In this document: positions 27,271 to 37,374 of the stretch, one piece after another | Layout of the letters: each line of letters opens with the position of its first letter | Numbering within the stretch: position 1 is the first letter of the stretch | NCBI RefSeq assembly: GCF_900104795.1 | Contig: NZ_FNTG01000001.1 | Location: 1,488,001-1,552,000, forward strand | Direction of reading: 5' to 3' | Source: Burkholderia sp. WP9 | GTDB lineage: Bacteria; Pseudomonadota; Gammaproteobacteria; Burkholderiales; Burkholderiaceae | Length of the DNA stretch: 64,000 nt | Program-made: the position numbers and the translations under genes | Notes under the pieces: model-generated | What the model saw: the letters and a program-made list of their open reading frames with translations, nothing else | What the model was told of the DNA's origin: nothing | The model's database searches: none

Positions 27271-27301
27271 GGCGCTGACCGGCGCATCGCCGGTCAGCGC
27301 C
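27271..27301. terminator. strong hairpin between the FadB-type and thiolase genes
   Basis: A perfect 14-bp stem, GGCGCTGACCGGCG with its complement, around a 3-base loop, 29 bases after the FadB-type gene's stop on the minus strand. No T-run follows, so it may stabilise or process mRNA, or be a rho-assisted terminator, rather than a classical terminator. Confidence 0.5.
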
Positions 27302-27329
27302 GCGGCAGTCATTTCACTCGCGCAGTGAT

Positions 27330-29414
27330 TCAGCCGTTGAATCCGCGTCCCTCGGCCGCCAGTGCCGCGATGCGCGGCGCCAGTTGCCAGGCATCGCCGT
27401 TCGGCTGCGCGGTATAGCGGCGAATCGCGCGCTCGACGTTGTAGAGGCCGACCGTGTCCGCGTACAGCATCGGGCCGCCGCGATAAAGCGGAAAACCGTA
27501 GCCGGTCAGATAGACCATGTCGATGTCCGACGCCTTCGACGCGATACCCTCTTCGAGAATCTTCGCGCCTTCGTTCACGAGCGCGAACACGAGGCGCTCG
27601 ACGATTTCCTCGTCGCTGATCTTGCGGCGCTCGGCATTGGCTTCCTTCGAAAACGCAACGATCATCTCGTCGACCACTTGCGATGGATACGCGGTGCGAT
27701 CACCCGCCTTGTAGTCGTACCACCCGCCGCCCGTCTTCTGACCGAAGCGCCCCGTCTCGCAGAGCCGGTCGGCGATCTTCGAGTAGTGCATCTCAGGCTG
27801 TTCCTGATAGCGGCGTTTGCGGATCGCCCAGCCGATGTCGTTACCCGCCAGATCGCTCATGCGGAACGGACCCATCGCGAAGCCGAACTTCTCGATCGCG
27901 CGATCCACCTGCGCGGGCAGCGCGCCTTCTTCGAGCATGAAGAGCGCCTGGCGGATGTACTGCTCGATCATCCGGTTGCCGATAAAGCCGTCGCACACGC
28001 CCGACACAACCGCGGTCTTCCTGATCTTCTTGGCGAGTTTCATGACGGTGGCAAGCACGTCCTTCGCCGTCTCCTTGCCGCGCACCACTTCGAGCAGCTT
28101 CATCACGTTGGCCGGGCTGAAGAAGTGCATGCCGACGACGTCCTGCGGACGCTTCGTAAAAGCGGCGATCTTGTCGACGTCGAGCGTCGAGGTGTTCGAG
28201 GCGAGGATCGCGCCTTCTTTCGCCACTTCGTCGAGACGCTTGAATACCTGCTCTTTCACGCCGAGTTCTTCGAACACGGCTTCGACGATCAGGTCGGCGT
28301 TTTTCAGGTCGTCATAGGAAAGCGTGGGCGTGATCAGCGCCATGCGCTGGTCGAGCGCTTCGGGCTTGAGCTTGCCCTTCTTGACGGTCGCTTCGTAGTT
28401 CTTGCGAATGGTCGCGAGACCGCGGTCGAGCGCTTCCTGTTTTGTTTCCAGCAGGGTGACCGGAATGCCCGCATTGATAAAGTTCATGGCGATGCCGCCA
28501 CCCATCGTGCCCGCGCCGATCACGGCCACCTGCTTGATATCGCGCACCGGCGTATCGGAAGGCACATCGGGAATCTTGCTCGCCGCGCGTTCACCGAAGA
28601 ACGCGTGACGCAACGCGCGGCTTTCCGGCGTCTGCACGAGTGCGATGAAGCAGTCGCGTTCGAAAGCGAGGCCCTTATCGAAGCCGTTTTGCACGCCCGC
28701 TTCCACGGCGTCGATACATCTCTGCGGCGCGGGGAAATTCTTCGCGACCGCCGCGACGCTGTTGCGCGCGAACTGAATGAAGCCGGCGGCGTTCGGATGC
28801 TCGATCTTGCGCTCGCGCACCTTCGGATGCGGGCCGGCTTTGGCACCCACCTTGCGGGCGAACGCGAGCGCGGCTTCGGCCAGATCGCCTTGCGCGAGTT
28901 CATCGAACAGACCGGAATCGGCGAGTTTCTCCGACATGACGGGCGCGCCGGAGACGATCATGTTGAGCGCGGCTTCGAGACCGATGGCGCGCGGCAAACG
29001 CTGCGTGCCGCCCGCGCCCGGCAGAATGCCGAGCTTCACTTCCGGCAGCGCGATCTGCGCACCGGGTGCGGCGACGCGGTAATGCGCGCCGAGCGCCAGT
29101 TCCAGCCCGCCGCCCATCGCGACGCTGTGAATTGCCGCGACCACCGGCTTCGCGCTGCCTTCCACGGTCTTGATGACGGTGGCGAGCGTCGGCTCCTGCA
29201 TCGCTCTCGGCGTGTTGAATTCGGTGATGTCGGCGCCGCCCGAGAAAGCTTTGCCCGCGCCAGTCAGCACGATCGCCTTGATGGCCGGATCGTTCTGCGC
29301 GCGCTCGATCCCGTCGACGATACCCGCTCGCGTCGACAGGCCGAGGCCGTTGACGGGAGGATTGTTCAGCGTGATGACGGCCACGCCGTCATGGGTTGTG
29401 TAGTCCACTGCCAT
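27330..29414 (-). CDS. fadB: multifunctional fatty-acid oxidation protein (enoyl-CoA hydratase / 3-hydroxyacyl-CoA dehydrogenase)
   Basis: 694 residues. An N-terminal crotonase domain (residues 1 to about 190: ADITEFN oxyanion region, [22 protein letters not shown] with catalytic Glu) is followed by the NAD-binding 3-hydroxyacyl-CoA dehydrogenase domain ([14 protein letters not shown] near residue 295, then [17 protein letters not shown]). The C-terminal 3HCDH halves end in [14 protein letters not shown]. It performs hydration and oxidation in beta-oxidation. The start 29414 has GGAGG upstream. The symbol is by family; organisms of this group have several paralogues. Confidence 0.93.
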   Translation of the reverse strand: MAVDYTTHDGVAVITLNNPPVNGLGLSTRAGIVDGIERAQNDPAIKAIVLTGAGKAFSGGADITEFNTPRAMQEPTLATVIKTVEGSAKPVVAAIHSVAMGGGLELALGAHYRVAAPGAQIALPEVKLGILPGAGGTQRLPRAIGLEAALNMIVSGAPVMSEKLADSGLFDELAQGDLAEAALAFARKVGAKAGPHPKVRERKIEHPNAAGFIQFARNSVAAVAKNFPAPQRCIDAVEAGVQNGFDKGLAFERDCFIALVQTPESRALRHAFFGERAASKIPDVPSDTPVRDIKQVAVIGAGTMGGGIAMNFINAGIPVTLLETKQEALDRGLATIRKNYEATVKKGKLKPEALDQRMALITPTLSYDDLKNADLIVEAVFEELGVKEQVFKRLDEVAKEGAILASNTSTLDVDKIAAFTKRPQDVVGMHFFSPANVMKLLEVVRGKETAKDVLATVMKLAKKIRKTAVVSGVCDGFIGNRMIEQYIRQALFMLEEGALPAQVDRAIEKFGFAMGPFRMSDLAGNDIGWAIRKRRYQEQPEMHYSKIADRLCETGRFGQKTGGGWYDYKAGDRTAYPSQVVDEMIVAFSKEANAERRKISDEEIVERLVFALVNEGAKILEEGIASKASDIDMVYLTGYGFPLYRGGPMLYADTVGLYNVERAIRRYTAQPNGDAWQLAPRIAALAAEGRGFNG

Positions 29415-29563
29415 CTGCCTGCCTCCATGCGATTCATGCAATAAGGCGTCGCTCAGGCGCGCCGCCCTTCCGGTTCATCGAGTCGGAGTATCGATCCGAC
29501 TCATTGTCTGATTTTCCGGGGTCAGCAGGCAGGATACACAAAAAAGCACGCTCGTTCAATTTG

Positions 29564-31252
<1,689 letters not shown>

Positions 31253-31451
31253 AAAGGGTGGTCTCCTCGGCTTGATTGTTTCAATCGGTTTGCAGCTCGG
31301 GGGGCGCGCCTCAGCCTCGACGCGCCGTCAGCAAAATGCAGAGGAAATGCGGCAAACGGCTCCTGCAGGCTCGATGCGGCAGGGATACAGGGCCGGCCAG
31401 CAGCTCCGCGGGCGCGGACTTACAATATCGGTTAATCCAGAGGCGCTCAAC

Positions 31452-33008
31452 ATGTCGTTTTCCCCAAGCATTGCAGGGTTATCCGGGCCTTTGTCGGCTC
31501 TTTCCGACTCGCTCACCAATGTGCCCGAGAGCGCGTTCGCACGGCTCGGCAGCGTCTTTATGACGCGTCTGCCCGCGGCGCCGCTCAGCGCGCCGTACGT
31601 GGTCGGGTTCTCCGCTGAAACCGCCGCGCTGCTCGGATTAGAGCCCGGTCTCGAGAACGATCCGGGCTTCGCCGAGCTGTTCTCCGGCAACGCCACGCGT
31701 GAATGGCCGGAGCAGGCGCTGCCTTACGCGTCGGTGTATTCAGGCCACCAGTTCGGTGTGTGGGCGGGCCAACTCGGCGACGGCCGCGCGCTTGGCCTCG
31801 GCGAGGTCGAACATAACGGCCGGCGCTTCGAGCTGCAGCTCAAAGGCGCGGGGCGTACGCCCTATTCGCGCATGGGCGACGGCCGCGCGGTGTTGCGTTC
31901 GTCGATCCGCGAGTATCTATGTTCGGAAGCGATGCACCACCTCGGCATTCCGACCACGCGCGCGCTGTGCGTGATCGGCTCCGATCAGCCGGTGCGGCGC
32001 GAGACGGTCGAAACGGCCGCCGTGGTCACGCGCGTGGCGCCGAGCTTCGTGCGCTTCGGCCACTTCGAGCATTTCTATTCGAACGATCGCACCGATGCAC
32101 TGCGTGCGCTCGCCGATCATGTGATCGAACGCTTCTATCCGCATTGCCGCGAAGCCGACGATCCGTATCTCGCGCTGCTGAACGAAGCGGTGATGTCGAG
32201 CGCCGACCTGATGGTCGAGTGGCAGGCGGTCGGCTTCTGCCACGGCGTGATGAACACCGACAACATGTCGATCCTCGGTCTCACGATCGACTACGGCCCA
32301 TTCGGTTTCATGGACGGTTTCGACGCCGGCTACATCTGCAACCACTCCGATTCACAAGGCCGTTACGCGTACAGAATGCAGCCGCAGATCGCTTACTGGA
32401 ACCTCTTCTGCCTCGCGCAAGGCCTGTTGCCGCTGCTGGGCGAAAAGCATGAGGAAAGCGTGCGCGGCGACAAGGCGATCGAAGACGCGCAGCGCGTGCT
32501 CGGCGGCTTCAAGGACCGTTTCGCGCCGGCACTGGAGCGGCGCATGCGCGCGAAACTCGGCCTCGAAACCGAACGTCCCGGCGACGACGCCCTCGCCAAT
32601 CGCCTGTTCGAAGTGATGCACGCCAATCGCGCGGATTTCACGCTGACCTTCCGCAATCTGGCGCGCGTATCGAAGCACGACGCGAGCGGCGACGCCTCGG
32701 TGCGCGACCTGTTCCTCGACCGCGCCGGCTTCGACGCGTGGGTGAACGACTATCGCGCGCGGCTGTCCGAGGAAACACGCGACGACGCCGCCCGCGCCAT
32801 TGCAATGAACCGTGTGAACCCCAAATTCGTACTTCGCAATCATCTGGCGGAAACGGCAATCCGCCGCGCGAAAGAGAAGGATTTTTCCGAAGTGGAACGA
32901 CTGGCGGCCGTGCTGCGCCGTCCGTTCAACGAACAGCCCGAGCATGAAGCGTATGCCGGGTTGCCGCCGGACTGGGCGAGTTCGCTGGAAGTGAGCTGCT
33001 CGTCGTGA
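31452..33008 (+). CDS. selO: protein adenylyltransferase SelO (YdiU family pseudokinase)
   Basis: 518 residues. Conserved family blocks: [31 protein letters not shown], the active-site region [27 protein letters not shown] and the C-terminal [12 protein letters not shown]. SelO transfers AMP from ATP to Ser/Thr/Tyr of target proteins and is tied to oxidative stress responses. The bacterial enzyme ends in CSS rather than the selenocysteine of eukaryotic forms; the C-terminus here is EVSCSS. ATG 31452 is chosen because the conserved N-terminus starts there. The next gene, msrB, lies 120 bases downstream on the same strand. Confidence 0.95.
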   Translation: MSFSPSIAGLSGPLSALSDSLTNVPESAFARLGSVFMTRLPAAPLSAPYVVGFSAETAALLGLEPGLENDPGFAELFSGNATREWPEQALPYASVYSGHQFGVWAGQLGDGRALGLGEVEHNGRRFELQLKGAGRTPYSRMGDGRAVLRSSIREYLCSEAMHHLGIPTTRALCVIGSDQPVRRETVETAAVVTRVAPSFVRFGHFEHFYSNDRTDALRALADHVIERFYPHCREADDPYLALLNEAVMSSADLMVEWQAVGFCHGVMNTDNMSILGLTIDYGPFGFMDGFDAGYICNHSDSQGRYAYRMQPQIAYWNLFCLAQGLLPLLGEKHEESVRGDKAIEDAQRVLGGFKDRFAPALERRMRAKLGLETERPGDDALANRLFEVMHANRADFTLTFRNLARVSKHDASGDASVRDLFLDRAGFDAWVNDYRARLSEETRDDAARAIAMNRVNPKFVLRNHLAETAIRRAKEKDFSEVERLAAVLRRPFNEQPEHEAYAGLPPDWASSLEVSCSS

Positions 33009-33128
33009 CGCGCTGCATGCTGGATGATTTCGCCCGATTGCTGCCGATCGTGTGAAGACACACAGCGAGCCGAATCCGCCGGAGCATCTAGCCGTCCCCA
33101 AAAACAAGCCCGAGACAGGAACCCGACC

Positions 33129-33551
33129 ATGAACAAGCCCGACGAACTCAACACCGACGCCCCCGCCGTGCAGAAAGACGACGCCGAATGGCGCAAGCAG
33201 CTCTCCGACATCGAATATCAGGTGACGCGCCACGCGGCCACCGAGCGCCCGTTCACAGGCCGCTATCACGACCACTGGGACCGCGGCATCTATGACTGCG
33301 TCTGTTGCGGCACGCCGCTGTTCGAATCGGACACCAAGTTCGACGCCGGTTGCGGCTGGCCGAGCTACTTCAAGCCGATCGACGGCGAAGTGATCGCCGA
33401 GAAAACCGACCGCTCGCACGGCATGCTGCGCATCGAGGTGCAATGCAAGAACTGCGGCGCGCATCTGGGCCACGTATTCGAAGACGGACCCGCGCCGACC
33501 GGCCTGCGCTACTGCATCAATTCGGCTGCGTTACAATTCGAGCCCAAGTAA
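33129..33551 (+). CDS. msrB: peptide-methionine (R)-S-oxide reductase
   Basis: 140 residues. It reduces methionine-R-sulfoxide in proteins. Two CxxC zinc pairs (YDCVCCG and CKNCG), [10 protein letters not shown], and the catalytic cysteine in RYCINSAAL are all present. A 20-residue acidic N-terminal extension precedes the domain. Same strand as selO and followed by yciB. Confidence 0.96.
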   Translation: MNKPDELNTDAPAVQKDDAEWRKQLSDIEYQVTRHAATERPFTGRYHDHWDRGIYDCVCCGTPLFESDTKFDAGCGWPSYFKPIDGEVIAEKTDRSHGMLRIEVQCKNCGAHLGHVFEDGPAPTGLRYCINSAALQFEPK

Positions 33552-33711
33552 CGCAGCGCGGAGTCCGGCGCGTTGCCGGCCGGCGTCTGCTCAATCGCGC
33601 GCACGCCGGCCGCGACACCCTTCATCCAGCTTGCGAGCCGGTCGATCCGGTCGACCCGTTCCGCACCGCGTCCCTATTCTCCGACTCGCTCTCCGATTCC
33701 CCGACCAGATA

Positions 33712-34242
33712 ATGAAATTCCTGTTCGATCTGTTCCCGATCATCCTGTTTTTCGTCGCCTTCAAGATCTGGGGCATTTTCACGGCGACGGCAGTGGCGAT
33801 CGTCGCCACGCTGGTGCAGATCGCATGGGTGGCTTTCCGCCACCGTAAGGTCGACCCGATGCTGTGGGTGAGCCTCGGCGTCGTCACCGTGTTCGGCGGC
33901 GCCACGCTCGTGCTGCACAACGACACGTTCATCAAATGGAAGCCGACCGTGCTGTACTGGGCTTTCTCGGTCGCGCTGATCGTCTCGCAACTGGCCTTCA
34001 ACAAGAACCTGATCGAGGCGATGATGGGCAAGCAGATCACGCTGCCGCATGCGATCTGGGGCAAGCTGAATGTGGTGTGGGCGATCTTTTTCGTGCTGCT
34101 CGGACTCGTCAATCTCTTCGTCGCGTACAACTACACGACCGACCAGTGGGTCAATTTCAAGCTGTTCGGCGCAACCGGCTGCCTCGTCGTGTTCATCGTC
34201 GGACAGAGTTTGTGGCTGTCGAAGTATATGAAGGAAGAATGA
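33712..34242 (+). CDS. yciB: inner membrane septation protein A (YciB family)
   Basis: 176 residues with about five hydrophobic helices. It starts [18 protein letters not shown], the family signature, and includes [23 protein letters not shown]. YciB supports cell-envelope integrity and elongation/division in E. coli. The stop is one base before the bolA-family ATG, so the two are translated together. Confidence 0.95.
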   Translation: MKFLFDLFPIILFFVAFKIWGIFTATAVAIVATLVQIAWVAFRHRKVDPMLWVSLGVVTVFGGATLVLHNDTFIKWKPTVLYWAFSVALIVSQLAFNKNLIEAMMGKQITLPHAIWGKLNVVWAIFFVLLGLVNLFVAYNYTTDQWVNFKLFGATGCLVVFIVGQSLWLSKYMKEE

Positions 34243-34243
34243 C

Positions 34244-34564
34244 ATGTCGAGCAACGCCGATGTATTCATGCACGCTACCACCGCCGAGCGCGCCGCGCTG
34301 ATCGAGGCCCGCCTCGTCGCCGCTCTCGCGCCGGTCACTTCCATCCAGATCACCGACGACAGCGCGCAGCACGCAGGCCATGCCGGCGCGTCGGCCGGCG
34401 GTCATTTCAGTGTCACGATCGTGGCTGCCGCATTTGCCGGCAAGGCCCGCGTGGCGCGGCATCGCATGGTGTATGATGCGCTGGCCGATGCCATGCAGCG
34501 CGGCATTCACGCCCTTGCAATCACGGCGTACACGCCCGAAGAATTCGCTTTGTTGCCCCGCTAG
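34244..34564 (+). CDS. BolA family protein
   Basis: 106 residues. BolA domain: IEARLVAALAPVTSIQITDDS, then HFSVTIVAAAFAGKARVARHRMVYDAL with the conserved His that can serve as an Fe-S ligand with a monothiol glutaredoxin. A short Ala/Gly/His insert (HAGHAGASAGG) sits in the variable loop. One base after yciB and 11 bases before the parvulin gene, in one operon. Confidence 0.93.
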   Translation: MSSNADVFMHATTAERAALIEARLVAALAPVTSIQITDDSAQHAGHAGASAGGHFSVTIVAAAFAGKARVARHRMVYDALADAMQRGIHALAITAYTPEEFALLPR

Positions 34565-34575
34565 GAAAATTTTCG

Positions 34576-35355
34576 ATGACCTTGAAGAAAACCCGCCTCT
34601 GGGTATTGCTGGCTGCATTTGCGGCCGCACCTGCATTCGCACAGAACATCGCCGTCGTGAACGGCACGCCGATTCCGAAAGCGCGTGCCGATGCGCTGAT
34701 CGATCAACTGGTCCATCAAGGCCAGCAAAATACGCCGCAATTGCAAACGGCTGTCCGCGAAGAGCTGGTGAACCGCGAGATCCTGATGCAGGAAGCGCTG
34801 CGCCGTGGCTTGCCGAACCGTCCGGACATCAAGGCCCAAATCGCCGTCGCCCAGCAAACCGTCGTGCTGCGCGCGCTGATCGAAGATTTCGTGAAGAACA
34901 ACCAGCCGACCGACGCCGAAGTCACCGCACGCTACAACGCGCTGATCAAGGACGCAGGCGGCAAGGAATATCACCTGCACCACATTCTCGTGGACAACGA
35001 ACAGCAGGCCAAAGACCTGATCGCGAAGATCAAGGCCGGCGCGAGCTTCGAAGACCTGGCCAAGCAATACTCGAAGGATCCGGGATCGGGCAAGAACGGC
35101 GGCGATCTGGACTGGTCGGACCCGAAGGCCTACGTACCTGAATTCGCGGACGCGGCCACGCATCTGCAGAAAGGCCAGATGACCGACACGCCGGTGCATA
35201 CGCAATTCGGCTGGCACATCATCCGTGTCGACGACGTGCGCAGCATTACGCCTCCGCCGCTCGAACAGGTGCGCCCGCAGATCGTGCAACAGATCCAGCA
35301 GGAAAAACTGCAAGCGTTCGAAGAAGGTCTGCGTAAGAACGCGAAGATTCAGTAA
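34576..35355 (+). CDS. periplasmic peptidyl-prolyl isomerase, parvulin type
   Basis: 259 residues. Signal peptide ending APAFAQ, then a SurA-like N-terminal helical region, then a rotamase domain (YHLHHILVDNEQQAKDLIAKI...FEDLAKQYSKDPGSGKNGGDLDW...QFGWHIIRVDD). It helps fold outer-membrane or exported proteins. It is the last gene of the yciB-bolA-ppi operon; a strong terminator follows. Confidence 0.93.
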   Translation: MTLKKTRLWVLLAAFAAAPAFAQNIAVVNGTPIPKARADALIDQLVHQGQQNTPQLQTAVREELVNREILMQEALRRGLPNRPDIKAQIAVAQQTVVLRALIEDFVKNNQPTDAEVTARYNALIKDAGGKEYHLHHILVDNEQQAKDLIAKIKAGASFEDLAKQYSKDPGSGKNGGDLDWSDPKAYVPEFADAATHLQKGQMTDTPVHTQFGWHIIRVDDVRSITPPPLEQVRPQIVQQIQQEKLQAFEEGLRKNAKIQ

Positions 35356-35432
35356 GCGGAGTTGGCCGCTGGATCAACGTGGCGCGTCGCATTAGCGCTT
35401 ATGCTGATCAGCGGCATTCGAGTCTGCGCAAG

Positions 35433-35466
35433 GCGCTGTTCGGTCAATGACTGAACAGCGCTTTTT
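35433..35466 (+). terminator. rho-independent terminator of the yciB operon
   Basis: GCGCTGTTC, an 11-base loop, GAACAGCGC and a T-run (35462-35466). It also lies 3' of the convergent hipA gene. Confidence 0.85.
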
Positions 35467-35508
35467 CATTTGGGATTGGGATTGACCGTCCCGGCGTAAC
35501 CGCCGCAC

Positions 35509-36801
35509 TTACTTGCGCAAGGCTGCGCTCATCTCCGCAAGCGGCATCGCCACGATCGAGTCGAGCAGCCGGACTTCGCCGGCATTCGGCCGCGCGATCT
35601 CGTCGACGGCGCGCCGCGTGTCGGCCACACGTGCGTCGAGCGTGACGAGCATGTCATCCAGCAACTTTTCCGAGCCCTTTGGCGCGAGACGAAGCGCCTC
35701 GCCGAATGCAAGCATGTTCTTTCTGGACATGTCTGCGAACTGCGTGGCGTCTCCCACCGGCATGGTCAGGTCGCAGCGCGGCCAACGGTCCCGCTGTTGC
35801 GGCTGGTAGGTCGGCGTATGGTAGACGACCGTGCTCACCAGATCGTAAAACGGAGCCAGCATGTAGCCGCGAGGGCTGACAAAGAACGAGAGGTTCTTCA
35901 GATGCGAGTCGGCGTTGCCAATCAGTACGTTGAAAACCGCCCATCGGAAAACGTCGAGACGCGCCATTGCCCGAGTGCTCGTTTTTTCGATGGCATCACT
36001 GAGTACCTGCGCCGTTGCGTTCTGATATTTGAAGCTGCGGTCGTAGTTCAACAACTGCATGGCGTCGACGGTATGCAGTCGCCGAGCCGGCTCGCTGGTC
36101 GTGTCACGGTCAAAGCGATCGATCACGTAACAGGCCGAAGGCACGCGCAAGAAATGCGTAGGCGGTACGCGCACACCCATTGCGCGGGCAAGACGCATGC
36201 AGAAAAATTCGTTGATCGCCGAGTGGGGATAGCCCGTGCTTCGCATGTCGGGCTTGAGCAGATGCATGGACGGCTCACTCCCCACAGGCTCGAAGAGCGC
36301 GTAATCCGGCGCGTCGCCTCGCAAGGTCAGAAGCAGCTTCTGTTGGGCGCCCGCCGCGGACATGCGTTTAGGTGCCGTGGCGGTAAGCGCATGCTGCGGC
36401 ATGACCTGGATGCGCGCCTCCAGATTCGCGTATGACAAAGGCTGCAGACCGCTCGATGCCTCCTGTTCACCCTCTGCAAGCAGCGTCAAGGCACCCGCCG
36501 ATTCACGGCCGTAATAGGCAAGCAGCCCCCACGCATCGCTCGCATCGACTTTGGCTTCGCGAGCGAGCGCAATGCGCATTTCCTCTTCCGGCAACAGGTT
36601 GTCGAAGAACCATTGCACAGGCCGCTGGCTCGAGGCGTCTATGAAAGGCTGGGCATTCAGCGGGAATGCGGGTGAAAGCGCAAACGCGTCCTCACGACCC
36701 AGCCAGTCCTTGTCGTAGGTAAATGACCAGATACCGTTGTCATCGCTGACGGTGCCCACGCGCAGGCCGTTCGCATAGGCGACGAGCGTTCTAGCGGCCA
36801 T
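35509..36801 (-). CDS. hipA: HipA-type serine/threonine kinase toxin
   Basis: 430 residues, full length for HipA. The N-terminal subdomain starts MAARTLVAYANGLRVGTV. The Gly-loop with the regulatory autophosphorylation serine is RMSAAGAQQK (Ser148, matching E. coli Ser150). HLLKPD carries Lys183. The catalytic Asp298 is in GNADSHLKNLSF, and the metal Asp320 is in APFYDLVS. All catalytic residues are intact. E. coli HipA phosphorylates glutamyl-tRNA synthetase and causes persistence; the target here may differ. The start overlaps hipB by 11 bases, so translation is coupled. Confidence 0.93.
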   Translation of the reverse strand: MAARTLVAYANGLRVGTVSDDNGIWSFTYDKDWLGREDAFALSPAFPLNAQPFIDASSQRPVQWFFDNLLPEEEMRIALAREAKVDASDAWGLLAYYGRESAGALTLLAEGEQEASSGLQPLSYANLEARIQVMPQHALTATAPKRMSAAGAQQKLLLTLRGDAPDYALFEPVGSEPSMHLLKPDMRSTGYPHSAINEFFCMRLARAMGVRVPPTHFLRVPSACYVIDRFDRDTTSEPARRLHTVDAMQLLNYDRSFKYQNATAQVLSDAIEKTSTRAMARLDVFRWAVFNVLIGNADSHLKNLSFFVSPRGYMLAPFYDLVSTVVYHTPTYQPQQRDRWPRCDLTMPVGDATQFADMSRKNMLAFGEALRLAPKGSEKLLDDMLVTLDARVADTRRAVDEIARPNAGEVRLLDSIVAMPLAEMSAALRK

Positions 36802-37084
36802 GCGTAGTCCGCCTGCGATGAAGCGCCTTGGTGGCCGAGCCTGGGGGAATGTCCACGGAAACTTGCGCGCGCAGCCTGATGCCCAGTTCGCTGAGGAGAT
36901 GCAGCACCTTGCCGATCTGCGCTGTGGGCTTACCGGCCTCGATATGCGTGATGAACTTGGGAGACAGACCCGTCGCAATGGCGACGTCGTCGCGTGTCAG
37001 CCCTTGGGCGAGCCTCGATGCCCGGACAAGATCGCCGAGCGCCGTCATGTCGTCAATGAAAACGTCGGATTGCGGCACTGTCAC
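36791..37084 (-). CDS. hipB: HipB-type XRE antitoxin
   Basis: 97 residues from GTG 37084; a second GTG at 37078, with AAAGGGG in front, is an equally good start. An XRE helix-turn-helix spans about residues 16-70 (LGDLVRASRLAQGLTRDDVAIATGLSPKFITHIEAGKPTAQIGKVLHLLSELGI). The C-terminal tail is basic. It should bind the palindromic operators directly upstream, neutralise HipA and autorepress the operon. It is the first gene of hipBA. Confidence 0.92.
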   Translation of the reverse strand: MTVPQSDVFIDDMTALGDLVRASRLAQGLTRDDVAIATGLSPKFITHIEAGKPTAQIGKVLHLLSELGIRLRAQVSVDIPPGSATKALHRRRTTHGR

Positions 37085-37098
37085 CCCTTTGTACGTTC

Positions 37099-37266
37099 GT
37101 ACCCGCTCGGGAACATTATGCCACGGTACAAGGGTGTCGACCTGATTTCGTACCCGAGCGGGTACGAAATGGCGTATTAGCGGCTTATGCGTCGATTTCG
37201 TACCCGATCGGGTACGAACAGCAGAAGATTGTGGAGCGCACGCCTTTCACGTACCAGAGCGGATAC
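37099..37266. promoter_or_regulatory. hipBA operator array (four palindromes)
   Basis: Four copies of a 16-bp palindrome start at 37099 (GTACCCGCTCGGGAAC), 37150 (GTACCCGAGCGGGTAC), 37200 (GTACCCGATCGGGTAC) and 37251 (GTACCAGAGCGGATAC), at intervals of 51, 50 and 51 bases. The two central copies have perfect arms extending to TTCG/CGAA. The first abuts a CATAAT (37115-37120, minus strand) that could be the -10 of hipBA. HipB dimers are the expected ligand. Confidence 0.85.
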
Positions 37267-37374
37267 GCGGCGGGTGTCGCTCGTCTTTCTCATTAATGCG
37301 GCAAGGCGGGCGGCGCGGGCCCGCACCGGCTTGCTCGCGCCACGGCGGCGCAGCCGCCGCGGCGCGTCACATCA

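Noticed and set aside
27384..29444. 686-residue open frame antisense to the FadB-type gene
   Set aside because: Antisense shadow with skewed Arg/His composition; the minus strand encodes a complete known enzyme.
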